From Nitrosospira multiformis (GTDB lineage: Bacteria > Pseudomonadota > Gammaproteobacteria > Burkholderiales > Nitrosomonadaceae), in contig NZ_QAOK01000001.1 of assembly GCF_003050865.1 (NCBI RefSeq), positions 1-64,000 on the forward strand: a stretch of DNA of 64,000 nucleotides, given 5' to 3'. A program made the position numbers and the translations under genes. The stretch's first letter is position 1, and each line of letters opens with the position of its first letter. This document shows positions 24,861-36,526 of this stretch, in pieces. Under the pieces are notes generated by a model. That model ran no database searches. It had not been told where the DNA came from and saw nothing but the letters and a program-made list of their open reading frames with translations.

Positions 24861-25616
24861 TTATCCAGGCAAGGGTAAATCGATAGAGTCAAGAGGATTA
24901 AGAATATTTGCTTCGAGAAAGAAATAATCCAGGAATTCCTTTACAGATTGTAATGCCCAGAATGCAAATGAACCGGAGGCCCAAGCACGAGGAAAGACGG
25001 GGGCGTTAGCAAGAAAGGGCGACAATTCAAATCTATTGGTTAACTGTCTCGCCAACTTGGCATGCTCTTTTTGCTCACAGGACCATTCTGGCCGAAAGTG
25101 TAATACCGCATTGCGAAGCTTAATAAGAGCACTAATGTTCTGAACAATTGGATCGCCATGTGGCAGTTGTTTTCCTGTCCTTATGGCAAGTACCAGTTCA
25201 AATTTCAAAAGAACCCTCTCCTTTTCTGCTAGCTCCGCAATCAACGCCGTCGCCGAGCGATTCAAACCTATGCCAGCTGCGAAAGCACTAGAACTTTCAA
25301 AGTACAATTCATTCGCATAACCTTCTAGTGAGGCAACTGCGAGTGTTACTACGCCGAGAGCATTGTGCAGCACTTCGTCCCAAAAAAGACCAACAGGCTC
25401 AGATGCATATTCCTTCTCGATTTCTCGGATTCGATCTGCAAATCGCTTTGCTGCAAGGAGGTGATGACGTGCCAAGTTCGTATAGGTCTTAGTACTCGCG
25501 GAACTGCAATTATTTATCTGAATAACAGGGTCAACGGCTAGATTTATGGTGGTCATGGATGAATTTTTAGCCTTTGATATGCGTAGAGTTTCAATTGAAG
25601 AGTCGATTAACATCAT
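24861..25616 (-). CDS. HEPN-like protein of unknown function
   Basis: About 251 residues. No named family was recognised with certainty. The middle is helical (EVLHNALGVVTLAVASLEGY, ANELYFE), and residues 168-173 read RNAVLH. This fits the R-x4-6-H motif of HEPN domains, many of which are RNases or toxins. LEGYANELYF and ALIKLRNAVLHFRPEW recall hypothetical HEPN-like proteins. The start at 25616 has GAGG about 6 bases upstream and lies 19 bases after lpdA, so it may be cotranscribed. Its base composition is more A/T-rich than its neighbours, a hint of transfer. No antitoxin-like partner is visible beside it. Confidence 0.6.
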   Translation of the reverse strand: MMLIDSSIETLRISKAKNSSMTTINLAVDPVIQINNCSSASTKTYTNLARHHLLAAKRFADRIREIEKEYASEPVGLFWDEVLHNALGVVTLAVASLEGYANELYFESSSAFAAGIGLNRSATALIAELAEKERVLLKFELVLAIRTGKQLPHGDPIVQNISALIKLRNAVLHFRPEWSCEQKEHAKLARQLTNRFELSPFLANAPVFPRAWASGSFAFWALQSVKEFLDYFFLEANILNPLDSIDLPLPG

Positions 25617-25635
25617 AAGTCGCCTCGACCTAATC

Positions 25636-27537
25636 TCACCTCTTCGGCATATAAAGATCAGTAATCGTCCCCTCCGCGATCTCAGCGGCAAAGAATACGG
25701 TTTCGGACAAAGTCGGGTGCGGATGAATGGTAAGGCCGATGTCTTCCATATCCGCGCCCATTTCCAATCCCAGTACGGTTTCGGATATCAGTTCGCCGGC
25801 ATTGATGCCTGCGATGCCTGCACCAAGAATGCGTCGTGTCTTCTTGTCCAGCAGTAGCTTGGTCACGCCTTCGTCGCGGGCCATTGCCAATGCGCGGCCA
25901 CTGGCGGCCCACGGAAATACCGCTTTTTCGAATTCGATACCTTGCTTCCTGGCTTCGGTTTCGGTGAGGCCCATCCAGGCGATCTCAGGGTCGGTGTACG
26001 CCACGGAGGGAATGGCGCGTGCATCGAAAGCTGCCGACTTCATCTTCTCCCCCCCGGCGATGATTTCCGCCGCCAGCTTGCCTTCGTGCGATGCCTTGTG
26101 CGCCAGCATGGGCTCGCCGGCGATATCGCCGATGGCGAAGATATGCGGGGCGTTGGTGCGCAACTGCTTGTCCACCGGGATGAAGCCACGTTCGTTCACT
26201 GTGATGCCTGCATTTTCTGCGCCAATTTCGCGGCCATTTGGCTGGCGTCCTACCGCCATCAGAATCCTGTCGTATACTTGCGGTTCGGGTGCCTCAGTGC
26301 CCTCAGTGTTGCCTTCCGATGCGCCTTCGAACGTGACCTTCAACCCTTCTTGCAGCGCTTCGATTCTGGTGACTTTGGTTTTGAGGTAGATGGCTTCATA
26401 GCGTTTCTGTATGCGTTTGTGCAGCGGCCGGATAAGGTCGGCGTCCGCCCCGGGAATCAGTTGATCCATCAATTCGACGACACTGATCCTGCTGCCGAGT
26501 GCGTCATAGACCGTCGCCATTTCGAGGCCGATAATGCCGCCGCCGATGATCAGCATGCGCTTGGGGATGTCCTCCAGCTTGAGCGCGCCGGTGGAATCGA
26601 TGATGCGCGGGTCATCGTAGGGGAAGCCTGGAATGCGAGCGGCAGTAGAACCCGCGGCAATGATGCAGTGCTCGAACGACACCGTTTTTTTTCCGTCCGA
26701 TGTTTCCACCTCGATCATATTGGGCGAAGTGAATTTGCCTGTTCCGCGCACCACCTTCACCTTGCGCTGCTTCGCCAGCCCCGCCAGTCCCTTGGTGAGT
26801 TTGCCGATAATGGATTCCTTCCACCCCCGCAGCTTGTCTATTTCTATGCCGGGCTTAGCGAAAGCGATACCCTGCTGTGCCGTTTCCTCGGCATCGGTGA
26901 TGACTTTCGCCACATGCAGCAACGCCTTGGATGGAATGCACCCCACATTGAGACAGACGCCGCCAAGCGTGGGATGGCGCTCGATCAAGACTACATTCTT
27001 GCCGAGGTCGGCCGCACGGAACGCGGCGGTATAACCACCTGGTCCTGCACCCAGCACCACTACATCGGCATGAATATCACCTTGTGGAACCGAAGGCGCA
27101 GTGGGTGGGGCTACGGATTCGGGGGCAGGGGCAGGGGCAGGGGCAGCGGCTGAGGCCGGTGCTTCCTCTTCTTCCTCTTTTTCCGATGGAAGAGCAACGT
27201 CGGAAGCAGGCTTCTCAGCCGGCTCTTCCTGCTTGCTCACAGCAGCAGGATTGCTGGCAAATTCGGCGGTTTCAGCAGGAGCAACCGCTTCTGCTGCTGT
27301 GGGCTCCAGCATGAGTATGACCGAGCCTTCCGAAACCTTGTCGCCGACCTTGACCTTGAGTTCTTTTACCACCCCGGCTTGCGGCGAAGGAACTTCGATG
27401 GATGCCTTATCGGTTTCCAATGTAATAAGCGAAGTTTCCTTTTCCACCGGATCACCGGGTTTCACCAGCACTTCAATCACTGCCACATCCTTGAAGTCGC
27501 CAATATCCGGTACTTTTATTTCGGTAAGCTGAGCCAT
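25636..27537 (-). CDS. lpdA: Dihydrolipoyl dehydrogenase with N-terminal lipoyl domain
   Basis: 633 residues. The N-terminal biotinyl/lipoyl domain (about 1-80) carries the lipoylation motif [13 protein letters not shown] long Ala/Pro/Glu linker (about 85-155) follows. The flavoprotein part starts at [20 protein letters not shown], with the redox disulfide [15 protein letters not shown], a second dinucleotide motif [14 protein letters not shown], and the C-terminal HPHPTLSE active-site His-Glu. It reoxidises dihydrolipoamide in 2-oxo-acid dehydrogenase complexes. The start at 27537 ([13 protein letters not shown]) is set by the lipoyl domain; the frame is open to 27609. E1 and E2 genes are not adjacent. 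Confidence 0.95.
   Translation of the reverse strand: MAQLTEIKVPDIGDFKDVAVIEVLVKPGDPVEKETSLITLETDKASIEVPSPQAGVVKELKVKVGDKVSEGSVILMLEPTAAEAVAPAETAEFASNPAAVSKQEEPAEKPASDVALPSEKEEEEEAPASAAAPAPAPAPESVAPPTAPSVPQGDIHADVVVLGAGPGGYTAAFRAADLGKNVVLIERHPTLGGVCLNVGCIPSKALLHVAKVITDAEETAQQGIAFAKPGIEIDKLRGWKESIIGKLTKGLAGLAKQRKVKVVRGTGKFTSPNMIEVETSDGKKTVSFEHCIIAAGSTAARIPGFPYDDPRIIDSTGALKLEDIPKRMLIIGGGIIGLEMATVYDALGSRISVVELMDQLIPGADADLIRPLHKRIQKRYEAIYLKTKVTRIEALQEGLKVTFEGASEGNTEGTEAPEPQVYDRILMAVGRQPNGREIGAENAGITVNERGFIPVDKQLRTNAPHIFAIGDIAGEPMLAHKASHEGKLAAEIIAGGEKMKSAAFDARAIPSVAYTDPEIAWMGLTETEARKQGIEFEKAVFPWAASGRALAMARDEGVTKLLLDKKTRRILGAGIAGINAGELISETVLGLEMGADMEDIGLTIHPHPTLSETVFFAAEIAEGTITDLYMPKR
27119..27147. 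repeat. (GGGGCA)n microsatellite inside lpdA linker
   Basis: About four tandem GGGGCA units on the + strand encode the repeated Ala-Pro of the lipoyl linker on the - strand. A length change of whole units would keep the frame and only alter linker length. Confidence 0.75.
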
Positions 27538-27586
27538 GAAAACCTTGTTATTTAAGCAAATAAAATTGAACCTTATTCCTGGAAAC

Positions 27587-28852
27587 CTACTGCCGGATAT
27601 GCCCGTCACCCAGGACGATGAATTTCTGGCTGGTCAATCCTTCCAGTCCCACCGGGCCGCGAGCATGGAGCTTATCGGTGGAGATACCGATTTCCGCGCC
27701 GAGGCCATACTCGAACCCGTCCGCGAAGCGGGTGGAGGCATTCACCATGACGGAACTGGAATCCACTTCGCGCAGGAAACGGCGCGCGTTGCTGTAATTC
27801 TCGGTAATGATGGAATCAGTGTGCTGGGAGCCGTAAGTCGTGATGTGTTCGACGGCCTGATCGAGACTGCTTACCACGCGCACGCTCAGGACAGGCGCAA
27901 GATATTCCGTATACCAGTCTTCCTCCTTTGCTTCCTTCATTTCCGGAATGATTGTCTGCGAGGCCGAATCGCCGCGCAGTTCCACGCCCTTGTCCAGATA
28001 GATTCTGCACAGCGGCGGCAGCACTTCCCCGGCAATATTCTCATGCACCAGCAATGTTTCGAGCGTGTTGCAGGTGCCGTAGCGCTGGGTCTTGGCGTTG
28101 TCAGCAACGCGAATGGCCTTTTCCAGGTCGGCACCTTCGTCGATATAAATATGACATACGCCGTCCAGGTGCTTGATGACGGGAATGCGCGCTTCATTCG
28201 AAATGCGCTCGATCAACCCCTTGCCGCCGCGGGGCACGATGACATCGACAAATTCTTTCATGGTGACGAGTTCACCCACGGCAGCCCGGTCGGTCGTTTC
28301 GATAACCTGGATCGCCGTTTCAGGCAAACCGGCCGTCTTAAGCCCCTCCCTGACACACGCCGCGATTGCCTGATTGCTGTGAATGGCTTCCGACCCGCCG
28401 CGCAGTATCGCTGCGTTACCCGCCTTGAGGCACAACCCTGCGGCATCTGCCGTGACGTTGGGACGCGCTTCATAAATGATGCCGATCACCCCCAGAGGCA
28501 CGCGCATTTTTCCGACCTGTATGCCGGAGGGACGGTAATTCAAATCGCTTATTTCACCCACCGGATCAGCTAACGCTGCAATTTGCAGCAAACCTTCGGC
28601 CATGCTCGCTATGCTTTTGGGCGTGAGCGTCAACCGGTCTATCATTGCCGATTCCAATCCCCGTTCTTTCGCATTTTCCACGTCCCTGGCATTCGCTGCC
28701 AGCAGCTGCTGCTCTTCCCGTTTTATAGCCATCGCCATCTGTGTGAGCGCCCGGTTCCTGGCTGCGGTTTCCGCTTTGGCAATCAGGCGCGAGGCGGCTC
28801 GGGCTTCGCGCCCGAGGGAATGCATATAGGTCTTGATGTCGATGATGTCCAT
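27587..28852 (-). CDS. proA: Gamma-glutamyl phosphate reductase
   Basis: About 421 residues. [19 protein letters not shown] and [21 protein letters not shown] are the aldehyde-dehydrogenase-like NADPH region. The catalytic Cys lies in [12 protein letters not shown] (about 255-270). [20 protein letters not shown] is the C-terminal ProA signature. The enzyme makes glutamate semialdehyde in proline synthesis. The start at 28852 ([10 protein letters not shown]) gives the usual length; an upstream in-frame start at 28927 does not. proB is not in this window. Confidence 0.95.
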   Translation of the reverse strand: MDIIDIKTYMHSLGREARAASRLIAKAETAARNRALTQMAMAIKREEQQLLAANARDVENAKERGLESAMIDRLTLTPKSIASMAEGLLQIAALADPVGEISDLNYRPSGIQVGKMRVPLGVIGIIYEARPNVTADAAGLCLKAGNAAILRGGSEAIHSNQAIAACVREGLKTAGLPETAIQVIETTDRAAVGELVTMKEFVDVIVPRGGKGLIERISNEARIPVIKHLDGVCHIYIDEGADLEKAIRVADNAKTQRYGTCNTLETLLVHENIAGEVLPPLCRIYLDKGVELRGDSASQTIIPEMKEAKEEDWYTEYLAPVLSVRVVSSLDQAVEHITTYGSQHTDSIITENYSNARRFLREVDSSSVMVNASTRFADGFEYGLGAEIGISTDKLHARGPVGLEGLTSQKFIVLGDGHIRQ

Positions 28853-28961
28853 GTCAATGGTTCCATTCAGACAGTAAATTAAAATTGCAGGAGTAACTGG
28901 TAGTTCCGGAACTGGATTCCGGGTCAAGCCCCACTATTGTCCGGAATAAAATTAGTTAAAG

Positions 28962-29042
28962 TCTGGACACCCGCTTTCGCGGATATGACGGCGTCTTGAC
29001 GGATCCCGCACCGGAATTCCTCACTCCGGCGTTCGCCGATGG
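28962..29042. repeat. REP-like intergenic repeat, copy 2
   Basis: GTCTGGACACCCGCTTTCGC onward matches 13581-13662 over about 80 bases, including TATGACGGCG, GGAATTCCTCACT and CGGCGTTCG blocks. The first part is palindromic (CCCGCTTTCGCGG-like). It lies between holA and proA, both on the - strand. Confidence 0.7.
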
Positions 29043-29103
29043 CGAATCCAATAGCGGTAGGTCGGCTATCCTCCGTTTGTGTCAACGTTTTGCCATGCTT
29101 TAA

Positions 29104-30120
29104 CTACTGCCGCCGTCCGATCTTCGCAAAACGCAAACCCAGTTGCAGCAACTCATCCCAGGGATCGCCGCTTGCAACGCCTTTGCCGACTCTGTCTATT
29201 TTAGCGGCATGCGACAAGGCCGATGTCAACTGTTCAAGGTTCAGGCGGTGAGCGGCGTTCTCCATTATTTTCTGTCGGTCCTGCCATACCCGAGCCTGGC
29301 TGATCAATTGCCGTAGCGGTTTCCCTGCATCGAGTCCCGTGCGAATCGCGACAAGAAGGCGGATCTGCCCCGCCAGCGTATTGACGATCAGCGGCAATGC
29401 CATGCCTTCACCCTGCAAAACCTCCAGGATGCGCGCATAGCGCGCAGTATCCCCGGCAACCATCGCATCGGATAATTTGAATGCATCATAGCGGGCGACA
29501 TCGAGCACGGCATCCTTCACCTGCTCGAACGACAGCATTCCGGGCGGATAAAGCAACGCAAGTTTCTTGAGTTCCTGATAGGCTGCGAGCAGGTTGCCCT
29601 CCACCTTGTCGGCAAGAAATTGCAGCGTGTCGACATCGGCATTCTGCCCTTGCATGGCCAGCCGTTGGCCTATCCATGCAGGCAACCGACCGCGTTCTAC
29701 CGGATAAACCGTAATGACTGCTCCTGCGGCATCAAGCGCCTTGAACCATCGGGTTGCCGCACCTTGCTGGTCGACCCTGGGCAGGGTAACGAGTGTGACG
29801 GTATCTGGCGGCAGGGCGCGGCAGTATTTCTCCAAAACGGCGCTGCCCTGATTGCCCGGCTTGCCCGAGGGGATGCGCAGATCGATTATACGTCTTTCGC
29901 CGAACAGCGACAGGCTGTTGCTGCACCGTTCCAGCTCTACCCAGTTGAAGTGGCTATCGACGTTGAAAATCTCCCGTTCGATATATCCGCCCTGACGCGC
30001 TTTTGCACGAATCAGGTCGGCAGCTTCGATTGCCAGAAGTAATTCGTCGCCAGATACCACATAGAGCGGCGCAAGCTGTTTCTCGAGATGCCGCGCAAGC
30101 TGTTCGGGCGCAATACGCAT
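29104..30120 (-). CDS. holA: DNA polymerase III delta subunit
   Basis: 338 residues. The opening MRIAPEQLARHLEKQLAPLY, followed by VVSGDELLLAIEAAD, is the HolA N-terminus. The AAA+-like core has LFGERRIIDLRIPSGKPG, and the helical C-terminus has DAFKLSDAMVAGD and LPLIVNTLAGQIRLLVAIR. Delta opens the sliding clamp in the clamp loader. It lies directly downstream of lptE on the same strand, a common betaproteobacterial order (leuS-lptE-holA). Confidence 0.95.
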   Translation of the reverse strand: MRIAPEQLARHLEKQLAPLYVVSGDELLLAIEAADLIRAKARQGGYIEREIFNVDSHFNWVELERCSNSLSLFGERRIIDLRIPSGKPGNQGSAVLEKYCRALPPDTVTLVTLPRVDQQGAATRWFKALDAAGAVITVYPVERGRLPAWIGQRLAMQGQNADVDTLQFLADKVEGNLLAAYQELKKLALLYPPGMLSFEQVKDAVLDVARYDAFKLSDAMVAGDTARYARILEVLQGEGMALPLIVNTLAGQIRLLVAIRTGLDAGKPLRQLISQARVWQDRQKIMENAAHRLNLEQLTSALSHAAKIDRVGKGVASGDPWDELLQLGLRFAKIGRRQ

Positions 30121-30158
30121 GCCTTCGCCTTCAAGTTACCGCGACACAGGAGCGACAG

Positions 30159-30671
30159 TCAGGGATTCACCTGTGGAGACTTATTCAGTTCCGCCACCTT
30201 GACTGCTCCAAGGCGTCGCACGATCTGATCTGCTGAATCACTCTGCATTTCCCGCACGAGCATTGCCTCTTCCCCCTCCTTGGCGACCACCTGCTGATTG
30301 GTAAAAGGCATGATCCGGCGCAGGGCCAGTTCATTGGTGGGAATGATTTCCTCCCCTTTGGCATCGACCAGCCGGAAGGAAACCCGGTACCGCAGTTCAA
30401 ACTCCAAAACGCGTCCCCCGCCTGACACGGACATGATCTGCCTGTCATTGGTGACGCTGAGAATCTCCAGTATGGCCTGGGCCTTTTTCCGGTTGTCGAC
30501 GAGGCGAGTGTTTGTGCTCGCTCTAACGAGGCGTCTGAGGTCGGTACCGATGGGATGTCCTTGCGGAAAGGAAATATAAAGCGTATCAAACGGAAGCGCT
30601 GCAGTGCCGCGCAACTGGAAGCCGCATGCCGCGAGCAAAAGACAGCATGCAAGCAACAGGATTTTTTTCAT
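30159..30671 (-). CDS. lptE: LPS-assembly lipoprotein LptE
   Basis: 170 residues. The lipoprotein signal MKKILLLACCLLLAACGFQL has lipobox LAAC, and GFQLRGTAALPFDTLYI is the typical LptE start of the mature protein. It plugs the LptD barrel in the outer membrane. The start at 30671 has CGAGG 7 bases upstream; the frame is open to 30716, overlapping the end of leuS. It sits between leuS and holA. Confidence 0.93.
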   Translation of the reverse strand: MKKILLLACCLLLAACGFQLRGTAALPFDTLYISFPQGHPIGTDLRRLVRASTNTRLVDNRKKAQAILEILSVTNDRQIMSVSGGGRVLEFELRYRVSFRLVDAKGEEIIPTNELALRRIMPFTNQQVVAKEGEEAMLVREMQSDSADQIVRRLGAVKVAELNKSPQVNP

Positions 30672-30712
30672 CGGCAATCCTCGAGTTCCGGTTTCTGGAT
30701 CTTTCTGTGTCT

Positions 30713-33343
<2,631 letters not shown>

Positions 33344-33494
33344 TTATACCGCGAACTCGGGCATTCCCGTGGATGAGGGGGCGCCTCCGGCGAGCCCGGA
33401 AGGAAAGCGAGGGGCTGTGTATTTTGAAGCCTCGGTGAGCGGCTAAAGAGGCTATCAGAAGCGATTCAGTTTCAGAATGTTTCAGGAAACGGAT

Positions 33495-34904
33495 TTACCT
33501 GATCCTGATAGTCACCCTGAAGTCGCCTCGTATCAGGCTTAGAATAAGGCTTCCCTGGCTGCTGGCCTTGAGAGCAGCAAGCAACTCCTGAACCGAACGG
33601 ACCTGCCGGCGATTGACGCCAATGATGAGATCACCCGGCCGAATGCCCCGCAGCCAGGCAGGACTATTGACTTCCACGTCTGTTACCATCACGCCCTCAA
33701 TTCCCCGGCGGACCCCAGGTTTCAGGTTCGCCACGGTTGCGCCGGAGATCTCGGGCACGACCTCCGCACCTGCACTGGAAACCTCCGCCAGCTTGGCGAT
33801 CTTTACTTTGGCAGTCAGCCGCTTCCCATTCCTGATCAACCCGAGATCCAGCGTCTCCCCGATTGGCATCAGTCCAACCTTGTTGCGCAAATCAATCGAG
33901 TTCCGCACAGGTTTTCCGTTGACAGTCGTTATCACATCGCGCGGTTTCATCCCGGCTTTTTCGGCGGGTGATCCCGACTCGACCGCACTGATGATGGCGC
34001 CTTCCGTGGAAGGCAACCCCAGTGAGGCCGCCAGGTCATGCGTAATATCTTCGCTGCTCGCGCCCAGCCTGCCGCGGCGTACCTCGCCGAAGCGCAGGAT
34101 CTGATCGAGGACTGCCTTCACCATCACACTGGGGACCGCGAAGCCGATGCCGACGTTGCCGCCCGCAGGACCGATGATGGCGGTGTTGATACCGATCAGC
34201 TCCCCCTTGAGATTGACGAGAGCGCCACCGGAGTTGCCCGGATTGATGGAGGCGTCGGTCTGGATGAAGTCTTCATATCCTTCTATATCCAGTCCGCTTC
34301 TTCCCAATGCGCTGACGATGCCCGAAGTTACCGTTTGCCCCAGGCCGAACGGATTCCCGATCGCGATGACAAAATCCCCCACGTTGAGCAACTCGGAATC
34401 ACCGAGGCGCAACGCCTTCAGGTTCTTGGCATCGATCTTCAGCAGGGCAATATCGGTACCCGGGTCCGTTCCCACCAGCTTCGCCTGGAATTGACGCCTG
34501 TCCTTGAGTGTCACCACCACCTGCTGCGCATCCTTGATCACGTGGTAGTTGGTCACGACATAGCCGTTGCCCGCATCCATGATCACGCCCGAGCCCACAC
34601 TGCGCTCCGGGCGAGCCTCCTGCTCGGGAAGATTGAAAAAGCGGCGGAAGAAAGGATCCCGAAACAAGGGATTCTCTTCGATGGCCGAGCGCGTCACCAC
34701 GGAAATATTGACGACCGCCGGGGTCACATCCTGAAGCACCGGTGCCAGGGTCGGCACACCATTTTTGGTGTCACTGAAAGGTAAAGCGGAGTAGGCTGGC
34801 AGCACAATGACCAGCAAGCCGATAAAAACCAGCCAGAGTGAAACTGATAGCGGTGAAACTGACAGCGAAGCTGGTTGCAAAACTGATCCGGGTGATTTTC
34901 TCAT
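33495..34904 (-). CDS. DegQ/DegP-type periplasmic serine protease (Do family)
   Basis: 469 residues. The N-terminal membrane or signal segment (about 20-42) precedes a trypsin-like domain with His in [10 protein letters not shown], Asp in [10 protein letters not shown] and Ser in [11 protein letters not shown]. Two PDZ domains follow (about 275-365 and 385-465; [43 protein letters not shown]). It should degrade or refold damaged envelope proteins. The family member (DegP, DegQ or MucD) cannot be fixed from sequence alone; no sigma-E operon is adjacent. Confidence 0.92.
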   Translation of the reverse strand: MRKSPGSVLQPASLSVSPLSVSLWLVFIGLLVIVLPAYSALPFSDTKNGVPTLAPVLQDVTPAVVNISVVTRSAIEENPLFRDPFFRRFFNLPEQEARPERSVGSGVIMDAGNGYVVTNYHVIKDAQQVVVTLKDRRQFQAKLVGTDPGTDIALLKIDAKNLKALRLGDSELLNVGDFVIAIGNPFGLGQTVTSGIVSALGRSGLDIEGYEDFIQTDASINPGNSGGALVNLKGELIGINTAIIGPAGGNVGIGFAVPSVMVKAVLDQILRFGEVRRGRLGASSEDITHDLAASLGLPSTEGAIISAVESGSPAEKAGMKPRDVITTVNGKPVRNSIDLRNKVGLMPIGETLDLGLIRNGKRLTAKVKIAKLAEVSSAGAEVVPEISGATVANLKPGVRRGIEGVMVTDVEVNSPAWLRGIRPGDLIIGVNRRQVRSVQELLAALKASSQGSLILSLIRGDFRVTIRIR

Positions 34905-34966
34905 TTGAGGAGTGCTTTACTTGGTTTGTCCACCAGTTGCAGGGTTGGCCGAATTTAATAGATTTT

Positions 34967-35869
34967 TCACCCTTTGTTCAGGTTCAGGAGCTCTTCCATA
35001 CCCGGTTCGAAGGGCTCGGGGTCGAATGCCCTGTCCCCATCGGCAACCGGCCCGTTCCCGGTTTTGAGTCCATGAAAATCGTAAAGCGAGGAATCGAGCA
35101 GATGCGAGGGCTGGATGTTCTGCAAAGAGCTGAACATGTTTTCCAGCCTGCCGGGAAACTTTTTATCCCATTGCTGCAGCATTTCCTTTACTGCCTGGCG
35201 CTGCATATTCTTCTGTGACCCGCACAGGTTGCAGGGAATGATCGGAAAATTTTCCATCTCCGCATAGGCAGCCAGGTCCTTCTCCTTGCAGTAGGCAAGC
35301 GGCCGGATGACGATATGCTTGCCATCATCGCTTACCAGCTTGGGTGGCATGGTTTTCAGCTTGCCGCCATGAAACAGGTTGAGAAACAGGGTTTCAAGAA
35401 TATCCTCACGATGGTGACCCAGCGCGATTTTCGTTGCGCCCAGCTCGCCTGCCACGCGATACAGAACCCCGCGGCGCAAGCGTGAACAAAGGCTGCAAGT
35501 GGTTTTCCCCTCCGGTATCAGGCGCTTCACCACACTATATGTATCCTGCTCGACAATGCGGAAGGGCATGCCGACGGAAGTGAGATAGTTCGGCAATACG
35601 TGTTCCGGAAAGCCCGGCTGCTTCTGGTCCAGATTTACCGCAATCAGCTCGAATTGTACGGCTGCGTGCGCCTGAAGGCTGCGAAGGATATCGAGCAGGA
35701 CATAGCTGTCTTTTCCGCCTGAGAGACACACCATTACCCGATCTCCAGGTTCGATCATATTGAAATCAGCTATCGCCGTACCCACAAGCCGTCTCAACCG
35801 CTTGTGCAGTTTGTTGACGTTATGTTGCTCCTTCCTGGACAGCATTCCCATTCCTGTCTCTATTCCCAT
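34967..35869 (-). CDS. ttcA: tRNA 2-thiocytidine(32) synthetase
   Basis: 300 residues. The PP-loop [16 protein letters not shown] (about 48-63) activates C32, and two CxxC motifs ([12 protein letters not shown] and IPCNLCGSQ) hold the Fe-S cluster typical of Ttc[20 protein letters not shown] is also diagnostic. The enzyme thiolates cytidine 32 of certain tRNAs. The 5' end is a GGGAAT/GGAATG repeat that encodes several Met codons, so the start could be residue 1, 7 or 9. The first is chosen for its GGAG spacing. Confidence 0.95.
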   Translation of the reverse strand: MGIETGMGMLSRKEQHNVNKLHKRLRRLVGTAIADFNMIEPGDRVMVCLSGGKDSYVLLDILRSLQAHAAVQFELIAVNLDQKQPGFPEHVLPNYLTSVGMPFRIVEQDTYSVVKRLIPEGKTTCSLCSRLRRGVLYRVAGELGATKIALGHHREDILETLFLNLFHGGKLKTMPPKLVSDDGKHIVIRPLAYCKEKDLAAYAEMENFPIIPCNLCGSQKNMQRQAVKEMLQQWDKKFPGRLENMFSSLQNIQPSHLLDSSLYDFHGLKTGNGPVADGDRAFDPEPFEPGMEELLNLNKG

Positions 35870-36182
35870 TCCCGCTCCAACCTCTTCTCAGGATACTCAT
35901 CGAGTAACGGTGCCTCTTCCTTATGTTCGCGGCTCAGTCTCGATTTCTGAAAAACTGCACTCGTAATTTTCCCAGATTGGATGCGGTTTGGACAGTGCTG
36001 CTACAGTCCCAAACATGCATCAATCGGCTTTCCCGCCTCCTTGGTCCCACTGTTCCTGTTTCCCCACCCTCAGTAACGCTATATATGCAAAAAACAGATA
36101 AGCAAATCAAATGATATTAGTTTGAATTATAAAAACTCACTGATAACGTGTCGCTTCCACAAACTCTGCAACTGTTTAGACC
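35870..36182. other. Intergenic region before the sulfate operon
   Basis: About 310 bases between ttcA and yezD, which are divergent. The stretch near 36083-36152 is clearly A/T-rich (GATATTAGTTTGAATTATAA) and is the likeliest promoter and activator-binding area for the sulfate operon, for instance for a CysB-type regulator. I could not identify a specific operator. Confidence 0.45.
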
Positions 36183-36404
36183 ATGTCGGCCAGCACCGAA
36201 ATTATTGATCTGGAAGAAAAGCATTATGGGCCCGGACAATCGGGCAAGCGGATACCTGTGGACGTTAAACAACGGATTCTGTATGCCATTGCAAGCATCG
36301 AGTATGGCTCGGTGGAGGTGGTAATTCATGACGGCAAGATTACCCAGATAGAGTGCCGGGAAAAAATCCGGGTGAGGCGTATCGAGGCTGGCCAGAGAAA
36401 GTGA
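36183..36404 (+). CDS. YezD-family small protein (DUF2292)
   Basis: 73 residues. The core RILYAIASIEYGSVEVVIHD, GKITQIECREKIRVR matches the YezD/DUF2292 pattern (I-x-x-A-I-x-x-I-x-Y-G-S-V-x-x-x-x-x-D-G-K-[IV]-x-Q-I-E). These proteins are often encoded beside sulfate or other sulfur-uptake genes; their function is unknown. It is the first gene of the likely operon here, with the porin next. The ribosome site is weak. Confidence 0.85.
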   Translation: MSASTEIIDLEEKHYGPGQSGKRIPVDVKQRILYAIASIEYGSVEVVIHDGKITQIECREKIRVRRIEAGQRK

Positions 36405-36526
36405 AGGGAATAATGCAAAACCGGAAAGCCGCAGGCACGAAAGCCGACCAAATGACTGGAGGCCCAATAAAACAGATTATATCGCTACCTGACCGGGCAA
36501 CCGGAAGGGCGATACAGGAGAGAGGA

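Noticed and set aside
25942-27153. 403-residue open frame antisense to lpdA
   Set aside because: Shadow of the well-supported lpdA; no motif in its own translation.
27536-28573. 345-residue open frame antisense to proA
   Set aside because: Shadow of proA with its intact catalytic motifs.
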